From assembly GCA_001598975.1 (NCBI GenBank), contig BBXU01001029.1:1-64000 (forward strand): DNA of 64,000 nucleotides, written 5' to 3'. The DNA comes from Parachlorella kessleri. Taxonomy: Eukaryota > Chlorophyta > Trebouxiophyceae > Chlorellales > Chlorellaceae. Position numbers and translations under genes: made by a program. Shown here piece by piece: positions 12,170 to 25,400 of this stretch (position 1 is its first letter; every line of letters begins with the position of its first letter). The notes under the pieces were generated by a model that worked only from the letters and a program-made list of their open reading frames with translations, ran no database searches and had not been told where the DNA came from.

Positions 12170-15100
12170 CTGGACAGGAGTCTTAATAACCGTCGCCCCC
12201 AGTATAGGCTGTGTCAGCGCCGCCGTGCACACCAGGCGCAGGCCAAAGAACATGGCAACCATGGGAGCCCCCAGCCGCCACACGCAATGCTGCAGCAGGC
12301 ACAGCGCAGTTTGAAATGTCCATGGCTGCACCATTTCCATCCTGGGCCGGGGCTCTAGCGCCGCAGCATACACACGAAGCAATCAACCTTCCGCACACTA
12401 GCGCTCCTCAAACTGTTCCTCTGGCCCGCTGCCCACCCACCTGCATGGCTGCCGCGCTGCCCACATACGCCAGCGAGCTCTCAAACGCCAGCAGGGCCCA
12501 ATCGCCGGCCGACCAGTTGGCAAACTGTTCGTGCCAAGCTGTGCCGTCTATGGGGAGTGAGAGAGCAAGGAAGACGAGGATGCTGAAGGTGAGGAAGGTG
12601 TGCTGCAGGTTGTTGGAGGAGAAGCCCAGGTGCCGGGTTGCCTGCACACAACAGAAAGCCCAGGTTTAAACAGTGAGCAAGGGTGCTGCCGGGGCCACAA
12701 CAAAAACGCAGAGAGCTCCCTGCCAGGTCAGATGCAGAGGTAGCTTCTGATGACCAAAGTGATTTAGCAGCCCCTAGTGGTGCAAGGAATCTATGCTGGA
12801 CTGATTGCTAGCATGGGCTTGCACGCATGCAGGTTAGGCAGTGCAAGCTGGGAGGATGAAAGAGCTGGGCTTGGGGCATTCGGGCCTTGCAGACATGTTC
12901 CACTGGCTCGCCATAGGCTGCAGAGGTGTCTGGTTGACTTTCTTCAACACAAGGGACCTTCATCTACCCAGCCAGCCACCCACCCCTCACCCACCTGTAG
13001 AGTGACGAAGTATATGACGGTCGTAATGAGGGCTGTGACAGCCATGGCAAAACCCTGCAATGGATGTAGCGTTCAGGTTGACATCCCAAGCCTGGTTGAC
13101 AGCGCTTGCAGCAGCCGGCACAGCTCAGCACGCACCCACCGTCACACGGGCAGAACCTGCGGTGCCATGTCAGCATGCACCTTACTACGACAACGCTGCT
13201 CACGCTCGTACGAGGGCTGCACTGGAAACATACACACAAGATGCGTGCGGTATCCCCTTGAGCCATGCTGCAAACATCCAAAAATGATGCAGGCAGTGTG
13301 CCTTGAAGCACTCACCGCCCAGCCCCTGGCTGTGTTTAGGCTCCCAGCATGACGCTGCAGCATCAAGGCATAGAGCACTGACGCAAAGCATTCATTTCAC
13401 TAGCGGGTGACGCCACTGGTTCGAAACCCAGAGAGGCAAACAGGCTGGCATGCCACGCCTTTATCCCTTCAGCACTGCATTGCCCATAGACTGTACTGAG
13501 CATGCCCGGGGTGCAGTGATTTGGCGCAATTGCTGTGGCAGCATTCTGCAGATAGTGTAACGCGCTTTAGCAAAAACAATGTTCGCAAATTTAGAACCTT
13601 TGACCGCTCACTGAAGCACCATTCACTGTAGCTAGCTTCTCGAGCTCAACTCACCTGACCAAGGGAGGGCACAATCACCTGCACACAAAATAGTGGAACC
13701 CTGGTTGATCCCTGGCAAATGCGCACTGTCATTGATGGAGCTCCCCTTTCAATGGAGCTCCTCTAAGTAAAGTAACATTCCACGCTTCCAGCCAGCTGAA
13801 ACGAAAGCACAGGCACCCAGCGGTGAGCCCTCACGACACAGAACCTTACAGGGCGCTATCACAGCACAGAGAAGCCCCTCTTGATTCCACATTAGGACGT
13901 ACAGCACCCTTGAAAGGAGTCCACTGTGGTGCGTGACCCCTGCAACAGCTGACCACAGTAACACAGGACCTGACAGGCGCGACTACCAAACCGACGCGCC
14001 AGCGGGGCAACCTAGGAACTGACAAGCGCAGCAGGCTCACCATGGCAGCACCCCCAGTCATGAGCGCTGCCGCGGGCCAGATCGTCCAGGGCAGCCTGTG
14101 ATTGAGCAGCACAGCCTGGGCAAGGGCGGTGCCGATGGCTGTGAACTGTCCCACCAGTTGCACTGCAAGAGCAGGAGGGGGCTGGTGCGCTCAGTGGGGG
14201 CATGTCAAGCACAGCCCTGCCTGGCAGGGGCAAAGTTTCGTAGAGGCATCGAAACGAGCAAATGTCAAGGGCGAAACAACCCTTGAAACCACATCAACAT
14301 CCTGACCTGCAGTCGTGCCGCAGCACAAGCGTCATTCCCATCGTCACCAAAGTATGGCACCCACACGGTCAATCGCAGAGCTCACACCAGCACCTACTTT
14401 CCCCCTCTCTCAGGAGTCCCCCTGCCCGCCCACGCACTGAGAAACGTTTTTTATGAAAGGTACACACACCGTACGGTAGCGCATGCTGACAACCCATGTT
14501 CCCCGCCCTGCGCACCAATCGACGGGTCCACCAGTCCTGGCGCTGAGAGCTGGAGCCCACAGGTGGCAGCAAAGGTAACCGTCAAGGTGGCAAGTGCCAA
14601 GAAACGATACAGCCCCGGCCGGGAGCTTTGCATGTCCTCAAACCGGCGGGACAGGCCCCGCACGAAGGGCACCTCGGGCCGCACCGTCGTTGCGGCGCGG
14701 CGCAAGCCCGCCCGCAGCCGCTGCACGCTGCTCCTACTGCTGCTGCCACTGATGCTCTGGCTGCCCTTCAGTGAATTCGAGCCATCTCGTACTGCTGCTG
14801 CTGCTGCTGCTCCTGTTCCTGCTGCTGCTGATGGTGGTAGTGCTGCTGCTGATGATGATGACAATGATAGTGCTGCTGCTGTGCCGCTTGTTTCTTCTAC
14901 CAAGCCCTGCTGCTGCTCCTGCTGCCTACGTTCTGCATTGGCCGACTGTGGTTGTGTCCCCGCTGGGTCAGGACATCCAGCCCGCCCGCCCGCGCTGGAC
15001 TTTGCAAGCTGCGTTGCGCTGCTGGGCTCTGAGAGCTGAAGCCCAGCTTGTTCCTGTCCCCCGGCAGCGCTAGCAACACCGCTAAAGCAATCTGCAAGCT

Positions 15101-16013
15101 CTGGCTGCAAGCCTGCTGAGGTCAGTTCCCGGGCTTCCGGCCCCCGGGCTTCTGGGGCATTCTCTCCCGGAGCTGCTGCTGCTCCTACACTACCTGGCCA
15201 AGCTGCTGCTGCTGCGGCGGCGGCGGCGGCTGCTGCACTTCCCATGCCAGCTGCCCTGCCAGCGCCCTGCCGAGAGTCTATGGTGATGCTCGCTAGCACG
15301 TCGGGCTGCTGCCAGACAGGCAATGCTTGCCCCTGTGCTCTGCTAGGCTGGTTCAGCTGCTGGGCTGCTAGCAGCTCGCTCACACCTGCTGCTACCTCAG
15401 CACCATGTGCTGAGCCAAGGCTGGGTTCCAATGGTATGTCGTTGTCTACGCTTTCAGCTGTGCCTGCTGCGGTGCCGGACGCCTTCGTTCTCCTTGTGCA
15501 CTCTGAGCTGCTGCCACTGACTTGGCAACCATCCTGCTGGTTCCTAGTGGTATGTGCTGCCGCCCGCTTGTAGCACCCCGCCACCCCAACTGGCAGCGTG
15601 TGACACAGCAGCATAGTAGCCTCGGCCATCATGCTGATAATCAGGACTAACCGCAGCGTTGGAGTCGGGGTGTCGGGTTTTGTCTGCGCAAACCACACAC
15701 TGGTTGAATCAGTTGCTCATTCACATATCTATCCTCCCACCTACAATCAGTATTGACCGCAATGGAGGGGCTATTGCTGTCTGTCTTTGTTAAAGGCTTT
15801 CCCATCCGTGTGCGTCCCCACATTACCCATGACTCTGACCACCCAGCACCAGAGGGTGGTGTCCGACCTCCCGTTGAGCAGCTCTGACCAGGCGAAGCAG
15901 GTACCTTAATGACACCCTACCTGCAAGTAGCGGCTTAGTATACCCCACAAGGCCAGCATGGCCTGGGCCAGGACTGCCAGGCATATCCAAAGACAGGTCT
16001 CTAGGGGCGTCAT
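12170..16013 (-). CDS. EamA/drug-metabolite transporter family protein with large low-complexity loop (terminal exon unresolved)
   Basis: Exons in gene order: 16013-15921, 15683-14516, 14162-14041, 13678-13655, 13054-12995, 12641-12441, 12289-12170; all phases agree. About 596 residues are covered. The protein is a multi-span membrane carrier of the DMT superfamily; the substrate is unknown. Landmarks are a first span ending ILSRYLQ, the tract GLQLSAPGLVDPS running across a phase-1 intron into VQLVGQFTAIGTALAQ, then VIVPSLGQ on a 24-base exon, GFAMAVTALITT, and GAPMVAMFFGLRLV with GATVIKTPVQ near the end. Between the second and third spans exon 2 carries about 270 residues rich in Ala, Ser, Gln and Gly, with a GCN-coded alanine run at 15202-15237. 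The exon after 12170 should add a last span; several acceptors at 11980-12096 are possible and none gives a convincing C-terminus. Confidence 0.75.
15202..15237 (-). repeat. GCN trinucleotide tract coding an alanine run
   Basis: An imperfect trinucleotide tract inside exon 2 of the DMT transporter gene codes an uninterrupted run of alanines in the cytoplasmic or lumenal loop. Similar CTG/GCT stretches occur at 14790-14890 in the same loop. Confidence 0.8.
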
Positions 16014-16421
16014 GGTGGCCTTGGCATTAGTAGGCGCACGTTAGTACCGGGTTGGCTACCAAAACACCCCTGGCTCCTCTTGTGCCTGTTGGGCTCGGTT
16101 TTTCGGCCCACGTAAGAGGCGCTGGCGGGCTCCGCCAGAGGGCAAGGACCTCCCATCGGGAACGAGATCAGATAGCGATGGCTTGACCAACTGAAAACTT
16201 TTGAACCTACTGTTACTCACAAGCTCGGGGAGGACCTGTACAAGGCTTACTGGGGTAAGGCGAAGCTTTGAAGGGTGATCAGCAACTGGCCTCTGCATTT
16301 ACTGCTACCCTGAGTAGTAGTCAAGTCTCGGTCGAATCAAGTTTCGACACTGCTCATGGCTATAACGTCTTGGAGAGGTCTACCAGTCGTGTCTGTTCTG
16401 CAGGATCGTCACCCAGCCACC
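16014..16421. promoter_or_regulatory. divergent promoter region, DMT transporter (-) and pentapeptide protein (+)
   Basis: About 400 bases separate the two start codons, so both promoters and leaders must lie here. I see no clear TATA box or repeated operator-like element. An alternative in-frame start for the pentapeptide gene exists at 16356. Confidence 0.4.
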
Positions 16422-18163
16422 ATGCCCACAACGCTTTCCTGCCAGGTAGCACGGCTTCCCCAGCAAGCTAAGCAGCCACAGCACCAACACCAACACCAGC
16501 ACCAGTACCGGCACCAGCAGCAAAGCATACCTTACCTAGGGTTGTTCTCAACAGTCCCTCGTGCGAACCCCACCCTGCCCCAGGCTTTGCAACCCTTCGG
16601 CAGGGCGCTGGTGGCTGCCGGAGTTTCTTCACTGCTCCTCTTACAAAGCGGTGGTTGTGCCCAGGCTGCCGTAAAGCGGCCGCCACCCATAGCAGAGTTC
16701 AGTGGGCGGTGTTCGGTGGAAGCACTGGAGAAATTTGCAGGCAAGGCAGTACGCTGTGCTCTACCCTTGCAGGCGCCTGTTCACAGCAGATACTTGTGAA
16801 CGCTTAAACCTTGTGGGATTGTGGCCCTTGCGGCTTTTGTTGCGACAATGCTGGGGTTGGGTTGGTGCTGGTATGCTTCGGCCTGCCCCTCAGGCATGGT
16901 GTCTGCCCAACTTGAAAGCTATTGTGGCCTTGCTAGCAGGCTAGTTCCTCTAGGTGCCCTGGAAAGTGGTCAACGACGACTTTCCGTGACACATCGTGTG
17001 CAAGCCTCAGGCGACCGAAGCCGGCCCGCCTGCCTGCCTGCTCCACTGCCTTGCAGACACACGAGCCACTTTCAGCCTGGAAGCCAGTGGCGGCAACATG
17101 ACGGAGGCCCTGGTGGACATCCGAAACTGCGACTTCTCCAACCTGGACCTCTCTGGCAAGGTCCTGTCTGGGGTGCTGATGCAGGTGGGGACCGTAGAAC
17201 TTGATCGCGATAGTGCTGTGCCATGCTGAACAGGCTTGGTTGAACCGTAGGTGGATCTCATCAGCCTCTCGGTGGTTAGTCCAAGTCGCTGCTCAGTCCG
17301 GCAACGGCTTACGAGCGCAGAGCACCCAGGTTGTAGGCTGTGAAGTTGAAGTCCAGCACAGCTAACACATGTTTCCCTCTTATCCCATGCAGGGTAGCAA
17401 CTTCTCAGGCACCAAGGTTGTGAATTCACAGATGGCCCGAGCTGAGGCACAGGGGGCGACGCTGACGGGAGCCGACTTCACTGACACAAACTGCTTCGGC
17501 AGCAACTTTAACGGGGCTGACCTGGAGGCGAGTAGTTGTTGCCCCCAGCAGCCATAAGCTCTTTGTATGCCCTGTGGAGCCGTCTGGCATTACGTGGCGC
17601 AGCCCATAAAACTACATGCCTTTCTGGCAAGAGGCTGTTGTGTCCTAGGTTGTGACTGTGGCGACTGTGGCAACTGACTATTGAACTCACGCGTGCGAGT
17701 GCGAGGGCTCCCCACGTGTCACCATGCAAGTGAGCGGCAGTGCTGGTGTGGCATTGGACAGCTCACTAGCACCCAGACGGTGCTACTAGCCGCCGCCCAG
17801 TGTGCCCTCTGGTGATGGCACCACCACTCACAGCTTATTGTTGCTCTCCCCTGCCACCGAGTTCCAAAGTGGTGCTTTCCTGCCTGCCTGCTAGCCAGCC
17901 CAGCTGGGCCTCGGTGAACTGCGCAGCTGACAGGTGGCCGTGCACCCACGTTGCTGCCGCAGGGGGCGCAGTTCGAGAATGCCATCCTCAGCTCTGCCAG
18001 CTTTGGCCAGTACCAGGGCCGGTGGGCCAACCTGAAGGGAGCTCATTTCGAGGGGGCCCTGCTCAGCAGCAGCGACGTGGGGCGGATCTGTGAGAACCCC
18101 ACCCTGGAGGAATTCACCAAAAAGGCTGAGCTGGGGTGCAGGGTGGGCGCCCCCAAGCGCTGA
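16422..18163 (+). CDS. thylakoid-lumen pentapeptide-repeat protein
   Basis: Exons: 16422-16740, 17057-17184, 17393-17527, 17963-18163; 260 residues plus TGA. The N-terminus is a chloroplast transit peptide followed by a hydrophobic lumenal signal (VAAGVSSLLLL, about residues 64-74) and an AQA-like cleavage site near 82. The mature part has EKFADTRATFS, then repeats of the A(D/N)LXX type such as CDFSNLDLSG, GATLTGADFT and SNFNGADL, which should fold as a right-handed beta helix. This matches the small family of plant and algal lumenal pentapeptide proteins (TL15/TL17 type), whose exact role is unsettled. Introns 1 and 3 start with GC (GCAAGG and GCGAGT) rather than GT; the frame supports both. 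The start at 16422 has a good context (GCCACCATGC) and gives a typical transit peptide; 16356 is an upstream alternative. Confidence 0.88.
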
Positions 18164-19474
18164 GGCGCGCTGAGCCTTATTAGTAAGGGTGGCAGGTAGT
18201 GCGAGCAAAGAGTGAGAGGCGACCTGTACTGAAAGGCTGGATGCTCGGATGTGTATACGAGGGCTCAAGTGCAGGTAAACACTGGGTGCTGCCCTGTGCT
18301 TGCGGGTGGGGGTTGGGATGAGCAGGCCTGCGAACGTGGCAATCACCGGCGAGTGGGCATCTTGCCTATGCCAAACACTTTGAACTTAACATGGCAGGTG
18401 CATGTGGCACTTCACGGGGCCGGAAGTAATGTGTAGGTTGGAGTTTTGAATGGTTGCGCAGACCTAATTGCCAACATCAGAGGTGAGGAGGCCTGACCAC
18501 AGCCTCGGCGCTTATGACTGAGCATTGGATGACTCTCGTTGTGTGCTTGTTCTTGGGAAAATTATAAATGCAGCTGTGGTAGGCGGTCACATGGGCTCGC
18601 TTTAGGGTAGCATATCTGTGGTGAGATGAATTAGCTCTATGTCAGTGTTACATCGCCAGAAGTGCCGACTGCCACAACAAAAGCAACGGCTGTACAGAAG
18701 TCATGGACCCTAGGGAACACGGTGTCCAAGTGGCCAACCAAATACACAAGGTAGGTGCCGAGCAGAGTAGGGCTTGACAGCATCTTAGTCAAGGTAGTGC
18801 TACTCTGCAGTCCATGCCCACACCAGCCTTGCAGCACCAACCCAATAACTAGTGCACAATTTGCTACCCTATGAAATGAAATGAGGCAGGAATGCACACC
18901 TGACTGGCAGGCAGTTTACTAACATATACTGGGAGGCTTCACAAGAGCAGGGTTCACCCACAAATCCATACATTGTGTGGCCAGGGTAACAATCTCCTGA
19001 CGCACACTACCGCAATCAGCAAGCGACCGTGAAGAACAGATGCCTGGCTCAAAGTTTCCGCTGCTACTTTTTTAAATGAAGATATGGTGCTCCACTGGGT
19101 TCCAGGGGTCTGAGGGCGAAAGAATAGACGGCAAGATGAAAGGGACCACAATGCGGGTCATGCCTGTGCTTGTGGACTTCCGCGTAAGCTTGGAAAGGGC
19201 ATGCAACAAAGTAAGCGTTTTCTACATCCACACCAACAAAAGAAAGCAGAACAAAGTGCTCCTGCCCTTGGAGCAGCCATCAACGAATAAAGGCCCCAAT
19301 CTGCCAACAGATGCCCCATCCCTCAACAGGAGGTTTCAGTCTGTTGCCAGCCACAGGACCTGACCGGGGAGCCAGACCACCCGGCACTGCCCTTGCGTCA
19401 GACGGATAGCACCCCTGCCAGGCGTCTATCTAGGCTGGCTTCGCAGCACAGGGCCTTGCCCAGCCTTCCCGCCG
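18164..19474. other. convergent intergenic: 3' UTRs of pentapeptide and ABCG genes
   Basis: The genes on both sides end facing this interval. No frame with a recognised domain or exon-like boundaries was found on either strand. Confidence 0.5.
18648..18652 (-). terminator. TGTAA poly(A) signal candidate of the ABCG gene (minus strand)
   Basis: TTACA on the plus strand gives TGTAA on the minus strand about 820 bases past the ABCG stop codon. It fits the algal signal but the distance is long, so a nearer non-canonical site cannot be excluded. Confidence 0.3.
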
Positions 19475-22400
19475 CTACCTGGACGCCGTCTTCTTGCGCA
19501 GGGCCACGTACACGAGGAAGCGGAAGAAGATGAGGAAGCCAAACAGCACGCCGACCTCCCAGACGGGGCCATTGGGGTTCACAAACATCTTGAGCGCAGC
19601 CTGCACCCAGGGAAGGACAGGAGGCGGCTTGTCAGTCACCACCCACGTCAGGCATTGGGTTTTGAGCGGCGAAAAGGGTTTACAGCCCTGACCGAGGGGC
19701 AGCGGTACGCACATCCCAGGGAGCAATGGCAAGGGAGGGGAGAGAAAGGGGAGGGTGCAGCTGCTCACTTGGGAGGCACACCAGCGGGCACTGGCACAGC
19801 TGCTGCCACCCTCCCTCAAGGCATATCTATGGCGCCGGTTGCTGGCTTCCTAACCCCCAGCAGGCCACAGCAGGAGCTCGTGCTCACCTGGTTGTCCGTC
19901 ACCGGGAAGCAGTTGGGGTCGTCCTGGGGGTGCCGGATGCTTTGGGCGCCGCAGTCATACAGGGTGACGCCACCAAACTCAATCTGCAGGGCCGGGAATG
20001 AGAGGAGAGTGTTGCAAGAAACACAATCCGGTAAAAACGGCTACGCCAAATCTGCAAGAGAGCTGGGTCCCTGTACAACAGACTGTCAGGGGTGAGAATG
20101 CCCAGCCAGCAAGACTGGCAACCCCCCAGCCGGTAGCAAACCTCACATCACAATGCCATGGGTCCTGCAACAGGGCGGTGCCCATCAGCTGCGACCCCTC
20201 TTTGACCACATCACGGTTCAACCCAAGTCAATGCCAGCATCGTATACCCGGCCCCCACCCGACAGAAGCGCTGCATGCAACACAGTTTAACCGGGCGCAT
20301 ACAAAGCAGACACGCCGCAGTGGCATGAGCCGGTCTCTGTGCGCCGCTGCTGTGATGATGGAACTTCTTATAAAGGCAACCTTCACAGCCCCTCCATACC
20401 TTGATCAGTAGGTTGTAGGCGTAGGTGATGAACGAGAGCCACTTGAGCCAGGAGATCCAGCTGGGGATGTTCTGCACATAGAAGCCGCCCACCTGCACAC
20501 ACGCAACCAAGCCAAGGAAGCCCCTTAGAGGCGGCCTGAGGCTGGGGAGGAACTGGTCATCCAGGCAGCTGGCTACGCAGGCCATCGATGGAATGATGCA
20601 GCAACCATGCACACAAGTATGCACAGACCTGCAACTCCCCACCGCACAAGTTGGTCAACAGCAAGGGGCTAGGCATGGCATAAAGCCTCCCACTCCCGCA
20701 GCACCCCGCCATGAACGAGTGCCCCAAGCACAAGCGGCAGCAGCTCAGCGCAGGACTGCCAGCCTGGCAGCACAGCATGCACAGCGCACCAGCATGAACC
20801 CCAGCATCAGCACCGACGCAATGGTCTGCGCGGTCTTGGGCACCATCACGGTTGCGCCGATGAGCAGGCCAAAGCTCTGGGCCACCAGGGAGCTGCAGAG
20901 GCAGGGGAATGAAGGGCAGATCACCTCAGCATGTTTCAGTACAACGGTCGAATTCCCTTAGGGACACCAGGTCATAGGCATGCACTTGTACTGCCAACCA
21001 GGCACCAATGGTTGCTGCTGATCCCCGTTCCCAATAACTACGGCTTGTCTGGACAGGTCAACCACCCGCTCCGTACCAGCATAAGGCAGCCTCAAACAAG
21101 CACCAAATGCCTCCAAATATAGTTCATCACACCAGCAGGTACCTGAGGATGATGGCGGCCCAGTTGGCAAAGAAGTAGCCGCCCCGCCGCAGGCCGCCCA
21201 TGAGGTAGATAATGATGACAAACAGGGAGGGCACCGAGCAGTCCATGGGCAGGTCAGAGGCGGTACGGGCCAGGTAGAAGGCGGACAGGCGGTACATGCC
21301 GCTGGCACGCTCCTGCAGTATCATGATTTGGGGCATGACATTTATGGCCGACAACAAAGCCCTGGCCGAATCGAGCCGGGTAGCATGCAAACGCTAGAGG
21401 CATGTTGCTGGCATGCAGGTCAATACAATCACAGGCAGGCATCAGCTGGAGCACAGGCGAAGGGGAGGGGTCAGTTAAGCTTTGGGCGCAGCAAACGCGC
21501 CTGACACCTCCTTGTACTCGGACCCCCAGCCTGCTCCAGGGCAGCCCTGCACTGCTCCAGCTCACCTTGAGCATCATCTTGTACTCGTTGGGGAAGGTGA
21601 AGAGGGCGGTGAAGAGCGTGCGGAAGCTGAGGAACAGGGCCTCAAAGAACAGCAGGCCCACGGTGTTCGAGGCAGAATAGGTGGTGGGGTGGCGGCCCAC
21701 CTGCGCAGAGGGGGCAATTGTGAGACTGGCATGTGTAAGTCTTAAGGCTAGCATGAAGCGGAGCAGAGCAGCATAAGTGATAGGGTGGCGGCCCAGCTGT
21801 GGAAAGGCAGGGTAGAGAGAGGCTGACAAGACCGGCTGGCTGAGCAGACAGTACACGAGGTACACAGGACCAGCTGCTGCAGCAACCAGGCGCAAGCATG
21901 CACTGCAGCATAGGCAGGGACAGTATCCTGGTCACAAGCAAGCAACCTGATCAGCCCGCCTGGCACGACAACAGCCATCGGGCTTACCTGCCACCAGATC
22001 ATGCCGCAGATGGCGCCCACGATCAAAAACTGGATGAAGTCCTGCTTGCTCAGCGTTTCGAACCGCCGCACCTTGACGGCGCGCAAGAACAGCACCTACA
22101 GAGGCATCACAGCATGATGCAACGGGGTAAGCAGCTTGGAGCACGGCTAAACAGCTAGAAGCACTGGAGAGAGGTCAGATGCAAATCCATTTCCACTGGA
22201 GCAGGGACCAAACCCTTGGGACGGGGACGTCGCTGGGAGCTGCAGGTTCTGGACAGAGAGAATCGATGTGGCTGCCTCGGTACCCTATCCCAAAGCACGG
22301 AGCACCACCTGGCTGAGCTTGCTCCAACCGCTCCACAGCTGCCATATATGTCAGACCCACACTACGTTCAATAGGAGGCCCTACAACCCAAGGCCTCCGC

Positions 22401-25400
22401 ACTGCTGGCCAGGCCCGCTACCTTCACTCCAACGGAACCAACACATAACAACAACCACGGCCTGCCTCACCTGCAGCTGCGTCCAGTAGGTTGCGCCCCA
22501 CCGCGACGCCCCCGGCCTGGCCACATTCATGCTGGTGTTGCTGCGTGCAAGCTGCCCCTGCCTGCCGCCGCCCTCAGCATGCTGCTCCTTCTCGCCGAGT
22601 TCGACTGCCTGGCTTGCAATATCAAATCTCACTGAGGTGCCTGCACGCACAGTCAGGACCCCCAGGTCAGTCGCAGGTGAGGTGCTGGCAGAGCAAGCAG
22701 GGGAAAGTAGGTAGCCACATGGCAGACGCCTGCAGCGGCCGCCACACCACCTGACGTGACAGGGGTGGATTACTTTTGTCAGCCGGCTTGTTAGCAAAGG
22801 TACAGCTGGAACACGTTGCAGCAAGGGGTAAGGGGGTGCACGCTCAGCCTGTCCCCGCACCCTGCTGCAACACTTGCATGCGGTCTGCTGTTGCTGCCAT
22901 TCTGACACCGCCTGCTCCCATTGGCGAACACACAAGACTAGGATGGGCAAAAGTACCCAGCCACCCACCATTGGCGACTGCCGCTTGCGGGCTGCTGCCG
23001 TCGCTGCTCACGTCCTCCAAGGCGACGACGGGCCCCACGCTCAGCTGTCCCTTGATGGCCGAGGCAGACTCCGAGAACCGGGAGACATCCAACTGCAGTA
23101 GCACGCATACCAAGACAGCAACTCAGCTCTGCCATACCTGCTCGACTTGTGTGTGTGCGTGTGCGTGTGTGTGCGTGCGTGCAGCTCTACACCTAAAAAC
23201 ACACAGTCACCTGAAGCGAAGGGTTGGGCTTTAGGCACGGCATGCTCCAGTTACAGCCAGCAACATATGTAGGAGGAGCGAGGACCCTCCGAGCAGCGGA
23301 CGGCATGTGGCTGGGACAGACCAGACATTGTTGGCTGGCCGCAACATCGAGCATGCGGCGTGAAGGGTAACGTCACTCACCTTCTGCTGCTGCTGGTAGC
23401 CCTCGGGGTGCTCGGCCAGGAAAGTCTCCGAAACCTCCACCAGGTGCACACGCGCCTCCTCGTCAGACCTGCACAACAGCGGCCACCAAACTCTTGTTCA
23501 CTCTTGTCAGACTATTATTGAGGTTCCGCCCCCGGTTGCCCCTGTAACGGCCACAGCCTCCCCGGCACACATTCCCAATTGAGCGCTTGACTCCCTGCGC
23601 TTTGGCTGTGCACGCGGTTGAACCCTCAACCTGTCCTTACCCCCATGGGTCCCCTGTCCAGCCCTGCAATAAGCCCTACCGTCGCTCGGCACGGCACTGC
23701 ACCGTGCACCCAGGACCGGCCGGCCCTTGCCACCTCAGTAGTCGGTGAGCGGCTCACCTCTCCTTGCCGACGATCTCGCCGCTGGCAATGTCTAGCAGGA
23801 AGTCGGCCACGTTAACGCCATAGGGCAGCTGCACGCCCAGCTGGCCAAACCACTCGGCGGCCGCAGCGCCCTGGCCATAGTAGATGGCGTGGCCCTGCAG
23901 GACGCATGCGATGAATATGTGGGATGAGATGCAGGATAAAATAGTGGCAGAGTCAGACTTACTCTCCCGTTAGGTGCTATTTGACCCAAGAAATAGCGCA
24001 GTCGTCACATGAAGTCCGCCTTGCACGGCCTCGTGCTGCAACTTGACGCACACTTGCCCACTAGAGCTCAGCCGCACGAGGCAGATGCATACGTTTGAGA
24101 ACCAAACGACCCGACACTTGCTTCCATACCAGGCGCAACCAAACCTCCATCCTCGCCATCCTCCAACCGATCACACCCGCCCATCGTCTTCCTGGCCTCA
24201 CCTGGCTAAGCAGCATCACTTTGTCGAGCTGCTGGTACAGCCGCGAGGAGGGCTGGTGGATGGTGGTGACAATGGACCGGCCAGAGGACGCCAGGTCGCG
24301 CAGCAGCTGCAGCAGATTGCGGGCGGTGGTGGAGTCCAGGCCGCTGCAAGCAGCACATCAGTCAGGGTGAGAAATAAAGGTGTCACAGCAGCTGCAGAGG
24401 GTTGTGGGTTGTTGGTGGAGTCAAGGCCGCTGCAGGCATTGAAGTGGGGTATCGACATCAGTCGAGTTAGATAAGATGTGGGACATGAGGGCGCCGCAAG
24501 TACGGCCTCCTGGCAACCCACACCCATGTGCAGATCCAGATCCCATGTTCCCTTGAGAAATCAAGGAAACCAGTGTAGCCCAGATACTACCAACATTGAC
24601 CTCAGCGGGCAGCAGCAGGCACCAGGGACAACGGGCCAATCATCATGAAAGCCCCAGCGGCCCATTGTGAACCCTTCTCACACACAAACGTGAACCTCTC
24701 CCACACTCCAGGCACGCCCCACCTGGTTGGCTCGTCCAGCAGCAGCACTGAGGGGTCTATAAGCAGCTCATGGCCGACTGACACCCGCTTCCTCTCTCCA
24801 CCAGACACACCGCGCCGGAAGAAGCCGCCTGCAGCGTGAAGCACGCAAGGGATGGTGAGGCAGTTGAGGAGGGAAGCAGGGCACGACGCCAGGACGCACA
24901 GCCTACCGCAGCGGTGACAGCGAGTGCTGGAGACGAATGGCAACCCTACCAAGCCCCACCCCACTCCCTCCCACCCCAAGCTCCTCACCTATGATGGTAT
25001 CCCTGCATCTCATCAGGCCCAGGGCCTTGATGACTACCTCCACCCGCTCTTTCTTCTGGGCCTTCGTCATGTATGCGGGCAGGCGCAGCATGGCGGCAAA
25101 GTAGAGCGTCTCGAACACGGTGAGGGTCTCATACAGTAGGTCATCCTGCAAGCGGCAAGGCAGATGACCCTGGTTAATGACATATGCAACCACAGCAGGT
25201 ACTCAGCCAGATATGGAGTTGACAATGAGTTAACTATGTACTCCATCTACTCTCTAGGCACCTGCCTTCCAGAGCCTGCTGCCTCTGCCTGGCCTTCAAC
25301 ACTACAGTCACCATAGCATTCCCGTTCAAGTACTATCGCACTTGCAACAAGAGGAGGGAGACAAGGCTGCCCACCTGCATCACATAGCCCGTCTGCCGCT

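Noticed and set aside
13405..13440. GGTTCGAAACC near 13419 looks like a tRNA T-loop (B box).
   Set aside because: The flanking bases do not form a five-pair T stem, and no anticodon arm, D arm or acceptor stem could be drawn. It lies in an intron of the DMT gene.
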